64,000 nt of DNA, from positions 248,001 through 312,000 of the forward strand of contig NZ_WBKA01000001.1 in NCBI RefSeq assembly GCF_008831125.1. Reading direction: 5' to 3'. This stretch comes from Pseudoclavibacter caeni (GTDB taxonomy: Bacteria; Actinomycetota; Actinomycetes; Actinomycetales; Microbacteriaceae). Position numbers and translations under genes: made by a program. Under the pieces are notes generated by a model that saw only the letters and a program-made list of their open reading frames with translations, made no database searches and was not told the origin of the DNA. Shown in pieces: positions 36,770-44,606 of the stretch. How positions within the stretch are numbered: the stretch's first letter is position 1; every line of letters starts with the position of its first letter.

Positions 36770-36908
36770 TCACCGCGACCCAGCCGGGTTGGCGGTGTCG
36801 GTGTTGCTGCTGGTGTCGGTCACGAAGGCGAGGATGTCGCTCGCGCCGTCGACCTGCGGCAGCCGCCGCACCCTCCCGTGCCATAGAACGTAATCGGGGC
36901 CTTATGTT
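36770..36908 (-). pseudogene. Mosaic remnant: glutaredoxin N-terminus joined to an LRV-family fragment
   Basis: Read on the minus strand, 36908-36853 encodes AEHKAPITFYGTGGCGGCRR. This matches the N-terminus and CxxC site of the glutaredoxin-like protein at 41438-41704 (AEHKTPITFYGAGWCGDCRR). It then runs, in another frame, into VDGASDILAFVTDTSSNTDT (36853-36770). That matches the Ca-motif region of LRV gene A (DINGDGADDVLAFVTDTS). It is thus a scrambled leftover of a glutaredoxin/LRV gene pair, with an in-frame stop at 36770-36772. Confidence 0.7.
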
Positions 36909-37123
36909 CAGCAGGTCCTGCATCTGAGTGATCTGTTGGCCGGCGGCCTCGGCGGTGTCGGTGCCCTTGGGGGAGACGTCGCGGATGAGTGCGTTCAGGT
37001 CTCCGCTGGGCCCGCGCTGCCAGGGCGAGTGCGGGTCGCAGAAGTATTCGGGGCACTCGGTCGTGATGGTGAACTCTGCGGCCCGGGCCATCTCGGTGCC
37101 ATGGTCCCAGGTCAGGGATCTGG
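36905..37123 (-). mobile_element. IS30-family transposase fragment
   Basis: The minus strand encodes about 72 residues of the C-terminal catalytic part of an IS30-type DDE transposase: SLTWDHGTEMARAAEFTI, then YFCDPHSPWQRG, then LIRDVSPKGTD and MQDLLN. Only this piece is left, with no N-terminal HTH, no full catalytic core and no visible terminal repeats. It lies exactly between the stop codon of LRV gene A and the glutaredoxin/LRV mosaic, so it may have been involved in the rearrangement there. Confidence 0.75.
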
Positions 37124-38722
37124 TCAGTCGATGTGCTGCTGCTTGTCGGCTACGAGCTCGCCGAGGGCGAGAGTATCGTTCCGCCAGCTGATGCGGTAGG
37201 TCACGTCGCCGCCGGTGGTGTCGTTGGGGCCGTACGTGTACCGGTAGAGTGTGGCCTGAGCCGAGCCGTCGACGGTCTGCGCTCGGGCGAGTGCATATCG
37301 GAGGTACTGGGACCCGTTGAACATGCTGTGGTCGCTGTTCTCCGGGTAGATGCCGGTGTACACGTCAGCCCATGCAGTGGTCGCCGCGTTGTCTTGCACA
37401 AGCACCAGCTGATCGAGCACCTCGAGGGCGGAACCGTCTGCCGTCGGCGTGTATGCGGTGAGTGCGGCATACCAGATGCCGTTGGAGTCGGTGCCGCCGT
37501 GCACGCTGGTGTCGGTCACGAAGGCGAGAACGTCGTCGGCGCCGTCGCCGTTGATGTCGAACACGGCGGTGGTCTCACTCAGCGGCAGTGCGGTGCCCGC
37601 GGCGGAAGTGTCTCCGGTGTAGTAGTTGGGGACCGCAACGCCGATTGACAGTTCTCGCGGCTGCTCGTCGGCATAATACGTCCACCCGCTGGCATCGGGC
37701 GTGGGCGACGTCCAGTTCTCGGCGTAGGCCTTGCCGTCGGTGAAGTTCTTGAGCGTGCTGGGCGTCGACAGATCGGTGCCGTCGCTGAGCACCGTGCGAT
37801 CGTTGTCGGTGAGTGGTGCGGTTTTGAGGAGTTGTCGGAGGGCGTCTTCGGTCAAGGATGCGTGGGGTGGTGTGGTCTGGGTGGTTTCGGTGGCGGGCGT
37901 CTGGGCGTTGTGCCAGGCGGTGTAGCCGGCGGTGCCGCCGCCGGCGGCGAGGGTGACGGCTGCGGCGCCGATGCCGAGCTTCGCGCCGAGCCCGAGGCCG
38001 CCGGCCTTGGCGGCGCCGGCTGCGGCCGCGGTGTGTGCGGCCCCGGTGCTGCCGGCTCCGGCAGCGGATGCTGTGCCTGCGGCGCTGGTGCCGGTGAGAT
38101 TGGCGCCGAGGCCGGTGGCGGATGCTGCGGTCACACCGGTGTGCGCGGCTGCCGCGGGTGCGGCAGCGGCGAGGCCTGCGGCCTCGGCCCCGGTGGCTGA
38201 TGCTGCGCTCGCTCCGGCTGTGCCTGCGGCGCTGGTGCCGGCCAGGCCGATCCCCGTGGCTGCGGCTCCGGCGGCTGCGGCTCCGGCAGCGGCGACCCCG
38301 GGCAGCACGGCCGATGTGAGCACGGTCTCATCGTCGTCATCGTCGTCATCGTCGGGTGGGGTGGCCTGATCGGTCGGTGTGACGGAGTCGGATGACCCCT
38401 CGTGAGGGTCCATTGTCCGGGACACGGCCGATGTGAGCACGGTCTCGTCATCGTCGGGGTCGAGCAGTGCGGGCGTTCCTGTCGGGGCGATGCCGGTGGC
38501 TGCGGTCGGGGTGGCTGTCGTGGCTGTGCCCTGGGCTGTGGTGGCCTGCTGTTGGGTGAGCCAGGCGGCCAGCTGCGGGTACATGGCGGGGTGGGCGAGC
38601 AGGACGGGCGCCAGCTGCGGCAGCTGCGGCACTCACGCGGCCAGCTGCTGCAGCTGTGTCGGAGTCAGCCGCGGATCCCTCGCCCACGCCAGCAGCTGCT
38701 CCGGCGACGGCGTGTTCGGCAT
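37124..38722 (-). pseudogene. LRV protein A, interrupted by a nonsense codon
   Basis: Starting at the ATG at 38722, the frame is the same as gene B for 29 codons and then meets TGA (38635-38633) where B has TGG (Trp30). A GTG follows the stop directly (38632-38630), so a product lacking the first half of the LRV domain could be made by reinitiation. The rest encodes the LRV end, a Thr/Ala linker with two DDETVLTSAV repeats, an Ala/Gly-rich stretch, one transmembrane helix and an outer domain with FDINGDGADDVLAFVTD and LTAYTPTADGSALEV. The outer domain differs strongly from that of B. parS site 4 lies 57 bp before the start. The coding frame after the stop is well kept, so the loss is recent or tolerated. 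Confidence 0.75.
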
Positions 38723-38723
38723 G
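37801..38723 (-). repeat. Long direct repeat, copy in gene A
   Basis: About 923 bp covering the start codon, LRV domain, linker and transmembrane helix of gene A. It is nearly identical to 40202-41124 in gene B, 2,401 bp away. I count five single-base differences, one of which creates the A stop codon. Homology ends abruptly just after the membrane-proximal segment APLTDND and just before the start codon. Confidence 0.92.
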
Positions 38724-38779
38724 GTGATCTCTCTTCTGCTCTTGCGCTCCGGTCGGGTCTCGTCAGGCTGACTCTGGAT

Positions 38780-38793
38780 GTTTCACGTGAAAC
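38780..38793. promoter_or_regulatory. parS site 4 (upstream of LRV gene A), extended palindrome
   Basis: Perfect GTTTCACGTGAAAC core. Symmetry extends to 28 bp (38773-38800) with TCTGGAT/ATCCAGA arms. It begins 57 bp upstream of the gene A start codon. The rest of the gap 38801-39018 shows only short inverted repeats. Confidence 0.95.
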
Positions 38794-39018
38794 ATCCAGA
38801 TAGAGGCTGGCCGGACGGCCTGTCCCTATTCATCCGTCCATGTCGGTGGCGCATGTCCTTGGTGGGTTGAACTCGGTGACGTACCGTCACGTTCCAGCGT
38901 ACCTCACGACTCTATCGCTCGTGTGTCGGCAGCGACCATGGGCCGATCTCCCCATGGCGGCGCCGTGGGATGGGGCAGGCGCGTGCTCCGGCGGATGCCG
39001 GGGACCCGCAGGTCGGGT

Positions 39019-39285
39019 TCACTTCAGCCGGGGCAGCTCCCGTGGGTTCACTCGGCCGAGAGTGAAGTAGGCGATCGGGCCGACCCAGTTGATCGGGATG
39101 GCCAGGGACCAGAGGAACTTCGGCCCGCGGATGTCGCTGCTCGGGCGGCGGGCGAGATCCGTCGCGGCCGCGGCGGCGAGGGCGAGCTGTGCAGCCGTGA
39201 GCGCGGTCACGGTGACGCGCTGCCCGCGGGAGAGCCGCTTCTTCATCTTCCTGGTGGTGTCGGTGCTCTTCGTGTGTGCGTTCAT
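39019..39285 (-). CDS. Small PLDc_N-type membrane protein
   Basis: An 88-residue protein with a basic N-terminus (MKKRLSRGQR), a first hydrophobic helix (VTALTAAQLALAAAAATDLA) and a second segment with the PLDc_N pattern RGPKFLWSLAIPINWVGPIA followed by YFTLGR. This short domain is found alone or at the N-terminus of cardiolipin synthase-like proteins; alone, its role is unknown. It sits between LRV genes A and B on the same strand. The 39286-39527 gap contains nothing I recognise. Confidence 0.7.
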   Translation of the reverse strand: MNAHTKSTDTTRKMKKRLSRGQRVTVTALTAAQLALAAAAATDLARRPSSDIRGPKFLWSLAIPINWVGPIAYFTLGRVNPRELPRLK

Positions 39286-39527
39286 GATGCGAGCCTATCG
39301 CGTAGGCGAGCCCTCATATACCGGTCAATGCAGTGTGCTTTACATCAAGATTGCCGAGGGTGGACGGTTGGATGTGGTGTCCAGGAATCTGCGCCATGAC
39401 TCTGTTCGGCGGTGAACGGTTGCAATGGATGCGGTGCGGCTATGCCGTTCACAGCGCAATCAAGGTGGCCGTGACCATTCATTTCGGCAGAGGCGCTCGG
39501 CATGGCCGAGCAGTGTTCGGTGCAGGT

Positions 39528-41123
39528 TCACCTCGTCTGAAGATCGCTGATCGTCGGGGTGTCGAGGGTGAGCACACCGTCTTGCCAGACGATGGGGTAG
39601 GCGAGCGTTGCGGATACACCGGGTTCGTAGTCGGGTTCCCATTGCACCTGTTGGTAAGCCAATCCCACCTTGATCTGATCGTCTTCGACGGTGAGCGTCT
39701 TCGCCCAGTACATCGTCGTGTATTGTTCGCCTTGCAGCTTGGTCACCGTAGTTGTGTTGAGTGCATCGTCAAGAGCGCTGTTGTATCCCGGCCAGTCTGG
39801 GTCGCTTGCGAGGCCACCGACGGTGTCGCCATAGCCATCGGTGAGCATGAGCTGTCCCAACACCTCCAGCGCCTGGCCGTCAGATGTCGGGGTATATGCA
39901 GTGACAGCAGTGTAGCTGGAGCCCCATTCATCGCTAGGGTATATCGCCAGATTGACCAAGGACACGATGTCATTGACACCATCACCGTTGACATCGGTGA
40001 CGACTGGAGCCCGATATGGATCCTGTGACGTGAGAGTTGCTCGGTTGCTGTCACCGATGGGAGTGAACTCGTCGCGACCATCGTTGGTCAACGCGGCTTG
40101 CATGTCCTGGTAAGTCACGTCGATGAGGCCGTCGGAAAAATGCCTTGGTGTGGTCACACGGTCCATGTTCGAATGGCTGCGATAAGACGTGACCTTGATG
40201 TCGTTGTCGGTGAGTGGTGCGGTTTTGAGGAGTTGTCGGAGGGCGTCTTCGGTCAAGGATGCGTGGGATGGTGTGGTCTGGGTGGTTTCGGTGGCGGGCG
40301 TCTGGGCGTTGTGCCAGGCGGTGTAGCCGGCGGTGCCGCCGCCGGCGGCGAGGGTGACGGCTGCGGCGCCGATGCCGAGCTTCGCGCCGAGCCCGAGGCC
40401 GCCGGCCTTGGCGGCGCCGGCTGCGGCCGCGGTGTGTGCGGCCCCGGTGCTGCCGGCTCCGGCAGCGGATGCTGTGCCTGCGGCGCTGGTGCCGGTGAGA
40501 TTGGCGCCGAGGCCGGTGGCGGATGCTGCGGTCACACCGGTGTGCGCGGCTGCCGCGGGTGCGGCAGCGGCGAGGCCTGCGGCCTCGGCCCCGGTGGCTG
40601 ATGCTGCGCTCGCTCCGGCTGTGCCTGCGGCGCTGGTGCCGGCCAGGCCGATCCCCGTGGCTGCGGCTCCGGCGGCTGCGGCTCCGGCAGCGGCGACCCC
40701 GGGCAGCACGGCCGATGTGAGCACGGTCTCATCGTCGTCATCGTCGTCATCGTCGGGTGGGGTGGCCTGATCGGTCGGTGTGACGGAGTCGGATGACCCC
40801 TCGTGAGGGTCCATTGTCCGGGACACGGCCGATGTGAGCACGGTCTCGTCATCGTCGGGGTCGAGCAGTGCGGGCGTTCCTGTCGGGGCGATGCCGGTGG
40901 CTGCGGTCGGGGTGGCTGTCGTGGCTGTGTCCTGGGCTGTGGTGGCCTGCTGTTGGGTGAGCCAGGCGGCCAGCTGCGGGTACATGGCGGGGTGGGCGAG
41001 CAGGACGGGCGCCAGCTGCGCCAGCTGCGGCACCCACGCGGCCAGCTGCTGCAGCTGTGTCGGAGTCAGCCGCGGATCCCTCGCCCACGCCAGCAGCTGC
41101 TCCGGCGACGGCGTGTGCGGCAT
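39528..41123 (-). CDS. LRV protein B: LRV domain, one TM helix, Ca-motif outer domain
   Basis: The intact 531-residue family member. Residues 1-58 are an LRV-type helical domain (QLLAWARDPRLTPTQLQQLA, then LLAHPAMYPQLAAWLTQQQ). A linker to about 245 holds DDETVLTSAV at 91-100 and 130-139, an Asp run and many Ala/Gly. One transmembrane helix follows (about 246-270). The outer domain starts LTEDALRQLLKTAPLTDND and has DVNGDGVNDIVSLV and VTAYTPTSDGQALEV. The DNA coding this outer domain has visibly lower GC than its surroundings, a sign of separate origin. The start is the ATG at 41123 with GGGGGAGGG upstream, and parS site 5 lies 63 bp before it. Confidence 0.82.
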   Translation of the reverse strand: MPHTPSPEQLLAWARDPRLTPTQLQQLAAWVPQLAQLAPVLLAHPAMYPQLAAWLTQQQATTAQDTATTATPTAATGIAPTGTPALLDPDDDETVLTSAVSRTMDPHEGSSDSVTPTDQATPPDDDDDDDDETVLTSAVLPGVAAAGAAAAGAAATGIGLAGTSAAGTAGASAASATGAEAAGLAAAAPAAAAHTGVTAASATGLGANLTGTSAAGTASAAGAGSTGAAHTAAAAGAAKAGGLGLGAKLGIGAAAVTLAAGGGTAGYTAWHNAQTPATETTQTTPSHASLTEDALRQLLKTAPLTDNDIKVTSYRSHSNMDRVTTPRHFSDGLIDVTYQDMQAALTNDGRDEFTPIGDSNRATLTSQDPYRAPVVTDVNGDGVNDIVSLVNLAIYPSDEWGSSYTAVTAYTPTSDGQALEVLGQLMLTDGYGDTVGGLASDPDWPGYNSALDDALNTTTVTKLQGEQYTTMYWAKTLTVEDDQIKVGLAYQQVQWEPDYEPGVSATLAYPIVWQDGVLTLDTPTISDLQTR

Positions 41124-41124
41124 G
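40202..41124 (-). repeat. Long direct repeat, copy in gene B
   Basis: Partner of the repeat at 37801-38723, covering the start codon through the membrane anchor of gene B. Both copies include an internal 9-bp tandem repeat (tcatcgtcg three times) encoding the Asp run. Confidence 0.92.
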
Positions 41125-41186
41125 GTGGGTCCCTCCCCCTCGGATGCGCTTGCTCGGCTGCCGCATGAACACCGCCGACGATCCTT

Positions 41187-41200
41187 GTTTCACGTGAAAC
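41187..41200. promoter_or_regulatory. parS site 5 (upstream of LRV gene B)
   Basis: Perfect GTTTCACGTGAAAC palindrome beginning 63 bp before the gene B start codon. The flanks are unlike those of the gene A site, although the distances to the start codon are similar. The rest of the gap to the glutaredoxin gene (41201-41437) shows nothing recognisable. Confidence 0.95.
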
Positions 41201-41437
41201 ATCGGCCATGCGGGACATGGCGACGGGCAGAGGCTCTTGCGGCCATCGCGCCGCCGTGAGCGGTGGCGCCGACCGGGACCAGGCCCCGCTGAGGCGTGTC
41301 ACCACGATGGATGGCGCGCTCGGCGGTGTGCCCGGCGCCCATCGTCGTTCTCAGTACCACGGTTCTCCCGCACCCCGGCGCTTCCGGTGCCCCCTGGAAG
41401 CCAGACGCCGGGTGCAGCGGGCGTGCGCCGGGGCAGA

Positions 41438-41704
41438 TCAGTCGATCAGGCCGAGTGCACGCAGGTGCGTCTCGAGCTCCTCGTCGGTCGGCTCGACCTG
41501 GTGCGATCCATCGGAGAAGACGAGCACTGGGATGTTCGTCCGTCCACTGAGCGCGTGTGCCTCCTCGGCGCGATCCGGGTCGGCGACGAGGTCGACATAC
41601 TCGTAGGGCACGGCGAGGCGGTCGAGCAGCGCCTTCGACCTGCGGCAGTCACCGCACCATCCCGCGCCGTAGAACGTGATCGGGGTCTTGTGCTCAGCAG
41701 TCAT
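41438..41704 (-). CDS. Glutaredoxin-like (mycoredoxin-type) protein
   Basis: An 88-residue thioredoxin-fold protein with active site GAGWCGDC (Cys17, Cys20) and TNIPVLVFSDGSHQVEPTDEE, which fits actinobacterial mycoredoxin/glutaredoxin-like proteins that use mycothiol or thioredoxin as reductant. The ATG at 41704 gives the normal N-terminus MTAEHKTPITFYG. It follows LRV gene C on the same strand after 89 bp and could be its operon partner. A scrambled copy of its N-terminus lies at 36853-36908 next to another LRV fragment, which suggests the pair was duplicated together. Confidence 0.85.
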   Translation of the reverse strand: MTAEHKTPITFYGAGWCGDCRRSKALLDRLAVPYEYVDLVADPDRAEEAHALSGRTNIPVLVFSDGSHQVEPTDEELETHLRALGLID

Positions 41705-41793
41705 GGCGTGAGCATAGCCCCTGCGGCCCGGATGGTCAGAGGCATTCCTCAGCCAGGCCGAACGCGCTCGCCCTCGGTCAAGGCGAACAGTGG

Positions 41794-43110
41794 TCATTCT
41801 CCGCCCGGACCGACCGCGGTGAACGTCGTCGCGGCGCCGACGGTGATCCTGTCGTTCTGCCAGACCACCGGGAACACGACATCCTCCTCGCCCTCGCCGG
41901 CAGTGGAGTCGTCTGCAGTGCTGATGACGCGACGGACCGTGAGGGACTTCCCGTCCTGGGACAGGTTCATCGCGGTGTAGTAGCCGGTGCGGTCGGCATG
42001 GATCCCGCCCCCGGCGGCGTAAGCGCTGTCGAGCGCGGCGTCGGCGAACCCCGTGTCGCTCTGCGCGGAGAACAGCTCGTTGGCGTCCATGATGAGCATC
42101 TGGCTGCGCACCGTGAGCGCGCTGCCCTCGGCGTTCGGGGTGTACACGGTGAGCGCTGAGTACTCCTCGGACAAGGCGATGCTGTCCGCCTCGTAGTGCA
42201 CCACTGGGTTCGTGACGATCGTGACCACATCTCTCGTGCCGTCGCCGTCCACGTCGGTGACGACGGGCTGCTGTTCGAGGGGGAGGTGTGGGTAGGCGAG
42301 GCGGGCGAAATGTGCCGCGTTCAGCAGACGACCGTCATTGGTGATGGTGACAGTGTCGGAGTCGGATGCCGGAGACAAGTCCTGCACACTGGCCAGCGAG
42401 CCGGTGAACGCCGCCGGAGGGGTCGCCGTGGCGGAGAGCGGAGCATTCTGCAGGTAGGTCTTGTCCGCATCCCCCAGCGGGGCGGTCTTGAGCAGCTCGA
42501 GCAGCTGGCCATCGCTCACCACCGGCTGCGTGTCCTGCGCCTGGCCTGTGGGAGCGGCGGCGACCCCTCCCTCGCCCTGGGACTGGCCGGCCAGTCCGCC
42601 GTGGTCGTAGAACCAGTATCCGCCGCCGCCGATCAGGGCCACTCCGGCGAGTCCGGCGGCGATCTTCGCGATCAGCGCCCCGATGCCGGACTTCGCGGTG
42701 ACCGGGGCTGTCTGCATCGCGGGCGCGAGTGCGGCGTGTGCGGCGGTGTGGTGCAGGGCGCTCGGCGTCGCCATGCTGATGCCGGCGGCATCCGGTGCGG
42801 CAGCGGTCGACTCGGGCATGCTCGCCGCGAACGCTGCGGTGGCGCTGGCGGCCGCACTCGCGGCGGCCGCGTGGTGATGGTCGTCGGACTGCTCGTCGAG
42901 CCCGGCCAGCCAGGCCCCGAGCTGCGGGTACATGTGCGGATGTGCGTGCAGCGCCGCCCGCACACGCGGGTCGGCGGCATGGTCGGTCGCGATGCGCTGC
43001 AGCGTCTGCGGCGGCAGCGCCGGATTGGACAGCGCCCGCAGTGCGTCCGCGACGGATGGGTGTGGCCCCGATCCGGCAGTGGCGGACGGACCCGGGAACG
43101 GCGTGCTCAC
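41794..43110 (-). CDS. LRV protein C: LRV domain, one TM helix, Ca-motif outer domain
   Basis: Intact 438-residue member starting at a GTG with AAGGGGAG upstream. The N-terminal domain reads LRALSNPALPPQTLQRIATD, then HPHMYPQLGAWLAGL, aligning with B and D. A His/Ala/Ser-rich linker (about 75-150) precedes the transmembrane helix IAAGLAGVALIGGGGYWFY. The outer part begins VVSDGQLLELLKTAPLGDAD and carries TDVDGDGTRDVVTIVTNPV and ALTVYTPNAEGSALTV. This outer domain is closest to that of D. parS site 6 lies 120 bp upstream of the start, and the glutaredoxin-like gene follows. Confidence 0.82.
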   Translation of the reverse strand: MSTPFPGPSATAGSGPHPSVADALRALSNPALPPQTLQRIATDHAADPRVRAALHAHPHMYPQLGAWLAGLDEQSDDHHHAAAASAAASATAAFAASMPESTAAAPDAAGISMATPSALHHTAAHAALAPAMQTAPVTAKSGIGALIAKIAAGLAGVALIGGGGYWFYDHGGLAGQSQGEGGVAAAPTGQAQDTQPVVSDGQLLELLKTAPLGDADKTYLQNAPLSATATPPAAFTGSLASVQDLSPASDSDTVTITNDGRLLNAAHFARLAYPHLPLEQQPVVTDVDGDGTRDVVTIVTNPVVHYEADSIALSEEYSALTVYTPNAEGSALTVRSQMLIMDANELFSAQSDTGFADAALDSAYAAGGGIHADRTGYYTAMNLSQDGKSLTVRRVISTADDSTAGEGEEDVVFPVVWQNDRITVGAATTFTAVGPGGE

Positions 43111-43230
43111 ATGCTCCCCTTCGTGAGATCAAGGGCTGCGGTTGACCCCTGTGGCGAGTGTAATGCAACCCTGCGGCGCGGTCTGTGGGGCGTCCTCCCC
43201 ATCACGCCTGCCGCAGGAAGGCCCCGGGAT

Positions 43231-43244
43231 GTTTCACGTGAAAC
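43231..43244. promoter_or_regulatory. parS site 6 (between LRV gene C and the SPFH gene)
   Basis: Perfect GTTTCACGTGAAAC palindrome in the 172-bp divergent gap. It lies 120 bp before the LRV gene C start and 38 bp before the SPFH gene, close to the latter's -10 element. Confidence 0.95.
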
Positions 43245-43270
43245 ACCCACAGCTGGCGGACGCCGCCCCG

Positions 43271-43283
43271 TAGACTGCCCACA
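43271..43283 (+). promoter_or_regulatory. -10 element giving a leaderless SPFH transcript
   Basis: TAGACT (43271-43276) ends six bases before the ATG at 43283. Transcription would start at or next to the initiation codon. There is no ribosome site. Confidence 0.5.
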
Positions 43284-44185
43284 TGATCGGATTCCTCATC
43301 CTCCTCGTCCTCATCGTGCTCGTGCTGTTCGGCACGCTGTTCACGGTGCAGCAGCAGACGAACGTGATCATCGAGCGGTTCGGCCGGTTCGTCAGGGTGG
43401 CCCGGCCGGGCCTGAACGCGAAGATCCCGCTGATCGAGAAGAAGGCCGGCACGGTGAGCCTGCGCGTCCAGCAGCTCGACCTGCAGATCGAGACGAAGAC
43501 CCGCGACAACGTGTTCGTGCTCGTGCTGGTCTCGGTGCAGTACGCGGTGATCCCGGAGCGGGCGGTCGACGCCTGGTACCGGCTGGAGGATCCCGAGGCG
43601 CAGATCAAGAGTTACGTGTTCGACGCGGTGCGCGCGACGGTGCCGACTCTCACCCTCGATGAGGCGTTCGAACGAAAGGACGACATCGCACAGACGGTCG
43701 GCGCGGCGCTCGTCGGCGAGATGGGTGGCTTCGGCTACCAGATCGTCAAGACGCTGGTAACGGACGTGAACCCAGATGCCTCGGTGAAGGCGGCGATGAA
43801 CAAGATCAACGCCGCCCAGCGGGAGCGGGTCGCCGCCCAGGATCTCGCTGAGGCTGATCGCATCCGCGTGGTCACCGAGGCTCGGGCCGAGGCGGAGGCG
43901 AAGCAACTGCAGGGCGAGGGCATCGCCAATCAGCGCAAGGCGATCATCGATGGCCTGCACGCCTCAATCGCCGAGCTGCAGGAGCAGGGCATCCGCGAGG
44001 CCGATGTGATCAACCTCATTCTGCTCACGCAGTACTTCGACACGCTCACCGCACTGGGCAAAGACGGTGCCACCACGGTGCTGCTGCCCGGCTCACCGCA
44101 GGGCGTCTCACAGCTCGGCGACGAGATTCGCAACGCCCTGCTGGTCGCCGGGGCGGTGCCGAACGTGCACGACGAGAAGAAGTAG
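43283..44185 (+). CDS. SPFH/Band 7 (stomatin-like) membrane protein
   Basis: The 300-residue protein has an N-terminal membrane anchor (IGFLILLVLIVLVLFGTLF), the SPFH/prohibitin domain (NVIIERFGRFVRVARPGLN to about residue 190, including DPEAQIKSYVFDAVRATVP) and a long charged coiled coil (LAEADRIRVVTEARAEAEAK). It closely resembles stomatin/QmcA-type proteins that form membrane scaffolds. No NfeD partner gene is next to it. It diverges from LRV gene C. The ATG appears to be used from a leaderless mRNA. The 420 bp downstream (44186-44606) contain no gene I can support. Confidence 0.92.
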   Translation: MIGFLILLVLIVLVLFGTLFTVQQQTNVIIERFGRFVRVARPGLNAKIPLIEKKAGTVSLRVQQLDLQIETKTRDNVFVLVLVSVQYAVIPERAVDAWYRLEDPEAQIKSYVFDAVRATVPTLTLDEAFERKDDIAQTVGAALVGEMGGFGYQIVKTLVTDVNPDASVKAAMNKINAAQRERVAAQDLAEADRIRVVTEARAEAEAKQLQGEGIANQRKAIIDGLHASIAELQEQGIREADVINLILLTQYFDTLTALGKDGATTVLLPGSPQGVSQLGDEIRNALLVAGAVPNVHDEKK

Positions 44186-44606
44186 GCGCCGGGCGCGCCG
44201 AACCTGCTGGGCCCGGGTGGCGCTGTGGAGGCGCGAGGTGTGGTGTCGTTGGTGTCGGAATGAGGGGCGCATAACCGCATCAACGACACGCAGAATGCGG
44301 GGTGCATCCTGCCGGAAAGTTTGTGCGGGGTTTCTACACGAATACTCGCGGAATGCCCTCTTTGTCAGACTGATTGATACACGCGGGATGGGTGCAGACA
44401 CGACCCACAGGTGCGTCACGGCGCGGTCGGCCCCGCTGCTGGCCGGGTGCCGCCCAGCAGCTGTCAGCTTCGGTGTCGTTCGTGCGGTTCTGCGGGGCGC
44501 TGAAGCGCATGTTCGACACAGAGACGACGCGCCGCCCGGGTGGGGCTGCGCCCTCAGCGTGCGGTCTCGGGCCCCGGGAGCGCGCCCGCCGCGCTGGCAC
44601 ACGGCG

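Noticed and set aside
38328-38354. Three tandem 9-bp repeats as a possible CRISPR or other array
   Set aside because: No spacers; it encodes the Asp run of the linker. I saw no CRISPR array in the window.
37832-38369. Gly- or Ala-rich plus-strand ORFs inside genes A and B
   Set aside because: Opposite-strand shadows of the Ala/Gly linker; duplicated only because the repeat is duplicated.
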